Positions 30,817-31,992 of a DNA stretch of 31,992 bases are shown here, in pieces. The notes under the pieces are model-generated. The model did not search any database, was not told the DNA's origin, and saw only the letters and a program-made list of their open reading frames with translations. Each line of letters starts with the position of its first letter. The stretch's first letter is position 1. Source of the DNA: JBOGGX01 sp050744245 (GTDB lineage: Bacteria; Actinomycetota; Acidimicrobiia; Acidimicrobiales; JBOGGX01); the NCBI GenBank assembly GCA_050744245.1, contig JBOGGX010000259.1:1-31992 (forward strand), in the 5' to 3' direction. The position numbers and the translations under genes were made by a program.

Positions 30817-31884
30817 GTGGGACCGGGCGCCTTCTTGCCGTTCACGTCGGAGAGGCTGACCGTGCGCGCCATGCGACCGACCGACGTGACCGAGTTCGCG
30901 TCCTATCGCAACCTGCCCGACGTCGCCCGGTACCAGGATTGGGAGCTCCCCTACACGCGCGACCTGGCGCATCAGCTGATCGACGAGATGGTCGGCATCG
31001 ACGCCCCCGTGGCCGGCGAGTGGGTGCAACTCGCCATCGACGACGGCAGCGGCGCGCTGATCGGCGACCTGGCCGTGTTCGTCGACAGCGACCGCCGGCT
31101 GGCGATGATCGGCTACACGATGGGCCCCGCCCATCAGGGTCGCGGCTACGCGACCGAGGCCGTCGGCGCGCTGGTCGACCGTCTCTTCGACGAGCTCGGC
31201 GTGCATCGCATCGCGGCGACGCTCGACCCGGCCAACATCGCGTCGGCCCGCCTGCTCGAACGGCTCGGCTTCCGGTACGAAGGCTGCGGAGTGAAGGCGG
31301 CCTACGTACGGGGCGAGTGGGCCGACGACGACCGCTACGCGATCCTCGCCGACGAGCGCCGGGCATGGCGGCTCCGGCCGATGCAGCCACCGTCCACACT
31401 GCGGCTGGTCGAGATCACACGCGACAACATCGACCGCGTCGAGCGGCTGGCGACCCACCACTCGCAGCATCGATTCGTGGCGACGGTGCAGGAGTCGTTC
31501 ACCGACGCGCTCGTACCAGAGGTCGTCGACGGCATCCCGGCCGTCCCCTGGCTGCGCGCGATCGAGGCCGACGGCGAGCCCGTCGGTTTCGTCATGGTCG
31601 CCCGGCGCTCCCACGCTCACCCCGTGACGTACCTGTGGCGGCTGCTGGTCGATGCCCGCCACCAGGGCCGGGGCATCGGTCGCCGGGCGCTCGGCCTCCT
31701 CGCCGAGCAACTGGTTGCCGAGGGCGAATCGGTGCTGAAGGTGAGCTGGGTCGACGGGCCAGGTGGCCCGCAAGCCTTCTACCGGCAACTCGGGTTCGAG
31801 CCGACCGGTGAGATCGACGACGGTGAGATCGTCGCCACCGTCGACCTGCCACGCCTCCTGGCCGCGGTCCCCACCGAACGCTGA
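30817..31884 (+). CDS. Tandem-domain GNAT N-acetyltransferase
   Basis: This 355-aa protein has two complete GNAT folds. The first (about 8-180) is of the RimJ/Acetyltransf_3 type: LTVRAMRPTDVTEFASYRNL, acetyl-CoA loop QGRGYATEAV (107-116) and ANIASARLLERLGFRYEG. The second (about 194-350) resembles BltD-like polyamine acetyltransferases: LRLVEITRDNIDRVERLA, acetyl-CoA loop QGRGIGRRAL (283-292) and FYRQLGFEPTGE. The two substrates are unknown, though an amine such as a polyamine, aminoglycoside or protein N-terminus is possible. I chose GTG 30817 because a -35/-10 pair places the transcript start there; GTG 30802 is an alternative but overlaps that -10. The gene is divergent from uvrB, with 108 bp between the two start codons. 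Confidence 0.85.
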   Translation: MGPGAFLPFTSERLTVRAMRPTDVTEFASYRNLPDVARYQDWELPYTRDLAHQLIDEMVGIDAPVAGEWVQLAIDDGSGALIGDLAVFVDSDRRLAMIGYTMGPAHQGRGYATEAVGALVDRLFDELGVHRIAATLDPANIASARLLERLGFRYEGCGVKAAYVRGEWADDDRYAILADERRAWRLRPMQPPSTLRLVEITRDNIDRVERLATHHSQHRFVATVQESFTDALVPEVVDGIPAVPWLRAIEADGEPVGFVMVARRSHAHPVTYLWRLLVDARHQGRGIGRRALGLLAEQLVAEGESVLKVSWVDGPGGPQAFYRQLGFEPTGEIDDGEIVATVDLPRLLAAVPTER

Positions 31885-31992
31885 CCCCGACCCGAACTCT
31901 GTCACCAGCGCGCTGATGGGTTTACCTTCCATGTCGGAGGCCTCCACCGGGGAACGCTTTGCGCGCTTGTCCTTCGAGGACTGATGTGAGAC

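Noticed and set aside
31931..31984. 17-codon frame MSEASTGERFARLSFED at the right edge
   Set aside because: It is too short to support, has no clear ribosome site, and matches no family I recognise.

Overview
This window is strongly G+C-rich. It has actinobacterial traits: many GTG/TTG starts, candidate leaderless genes, a clustered gap-pgk-tpiA-secG region beside rapZ and uvrC, the UvrA/UvrB motif variants usual in that phylum, and candidate LexA boxes of the actinobacterial type (GAAC-N4-GTTC). The overall gene content suggests an actinobacterium, possibly of the class Acidimicrobiia. The class-level guess is inference, since no rRNA gene is present.

Region A (1-7.1 kb) looks like the right part of a decaying integrative/mobilizable element. 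It holds a full-length MobF-type relaxase-helicase (minus strand), a broken excisionase remnant with a perfect 12-nt Shine-Dalgarno sequence, a divergent XRE-type regulator, a frameshifted tyrosine integrase, and a DUF4160/DUF2442 pair. After these come a frameshifted SUKH (SMI1/KNR4) gene and a frameshifted cysteine-rich zinc-ribbon gene. The region ends at the 3' end of a tRNA-Leu(GAG) gene, a plausible attachment site. The other end of the element would lie left of the window.

Region B (7.1-16.2 kb, minus strand) holds a 47-nt near-perfect hairpin, secG, and a complete peptide-type ABC importer: two ATPases, two permeases and two tandem paralogous lipoprotein binding proteins of 581 aa each. 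The importer sits between secG and tpiA, two genes that are often neighbours.

Region C (16.2-22.8 kb, minus strand) is a housekeeping block in the transcription order uvrC, methyltransferase, rapZ, gap, pgk, tpiA. The yvcK and whiA genes that usually follow rapZ are absent; only 49 bp separate rapZ from gap.

Region D (22.9-25.5 kb, plus strand) holds nadA followed by a small accessory cluster: an SseB-like protein, a WXG100-like small protein and a WXG-to-SseB chimera, with two likely frameshifts.

Region E (25.5-31.9 kb) holds uvrB, dodecin and uvrA on the minus strand. Candidate SOS boxes lie directly upstream of both uvrB and uvrA. A divergent, apparently leaderless gene encodes a tandem GNAT acetyltransferase.

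The five reading-frame breaks and the eroded excisionase all fall in the two accessory segments (A and D), while about 23 kb of core and transporter genes show none. This pattern favours real gene decay over sequencing error. I do not see a clearly new multi-gene system. The most interesting items are the decayed element with its accessory genes, the WXG/SseB locus, the SOS boxes flanking the dodecin gene, and the missing whiA/yvcK.
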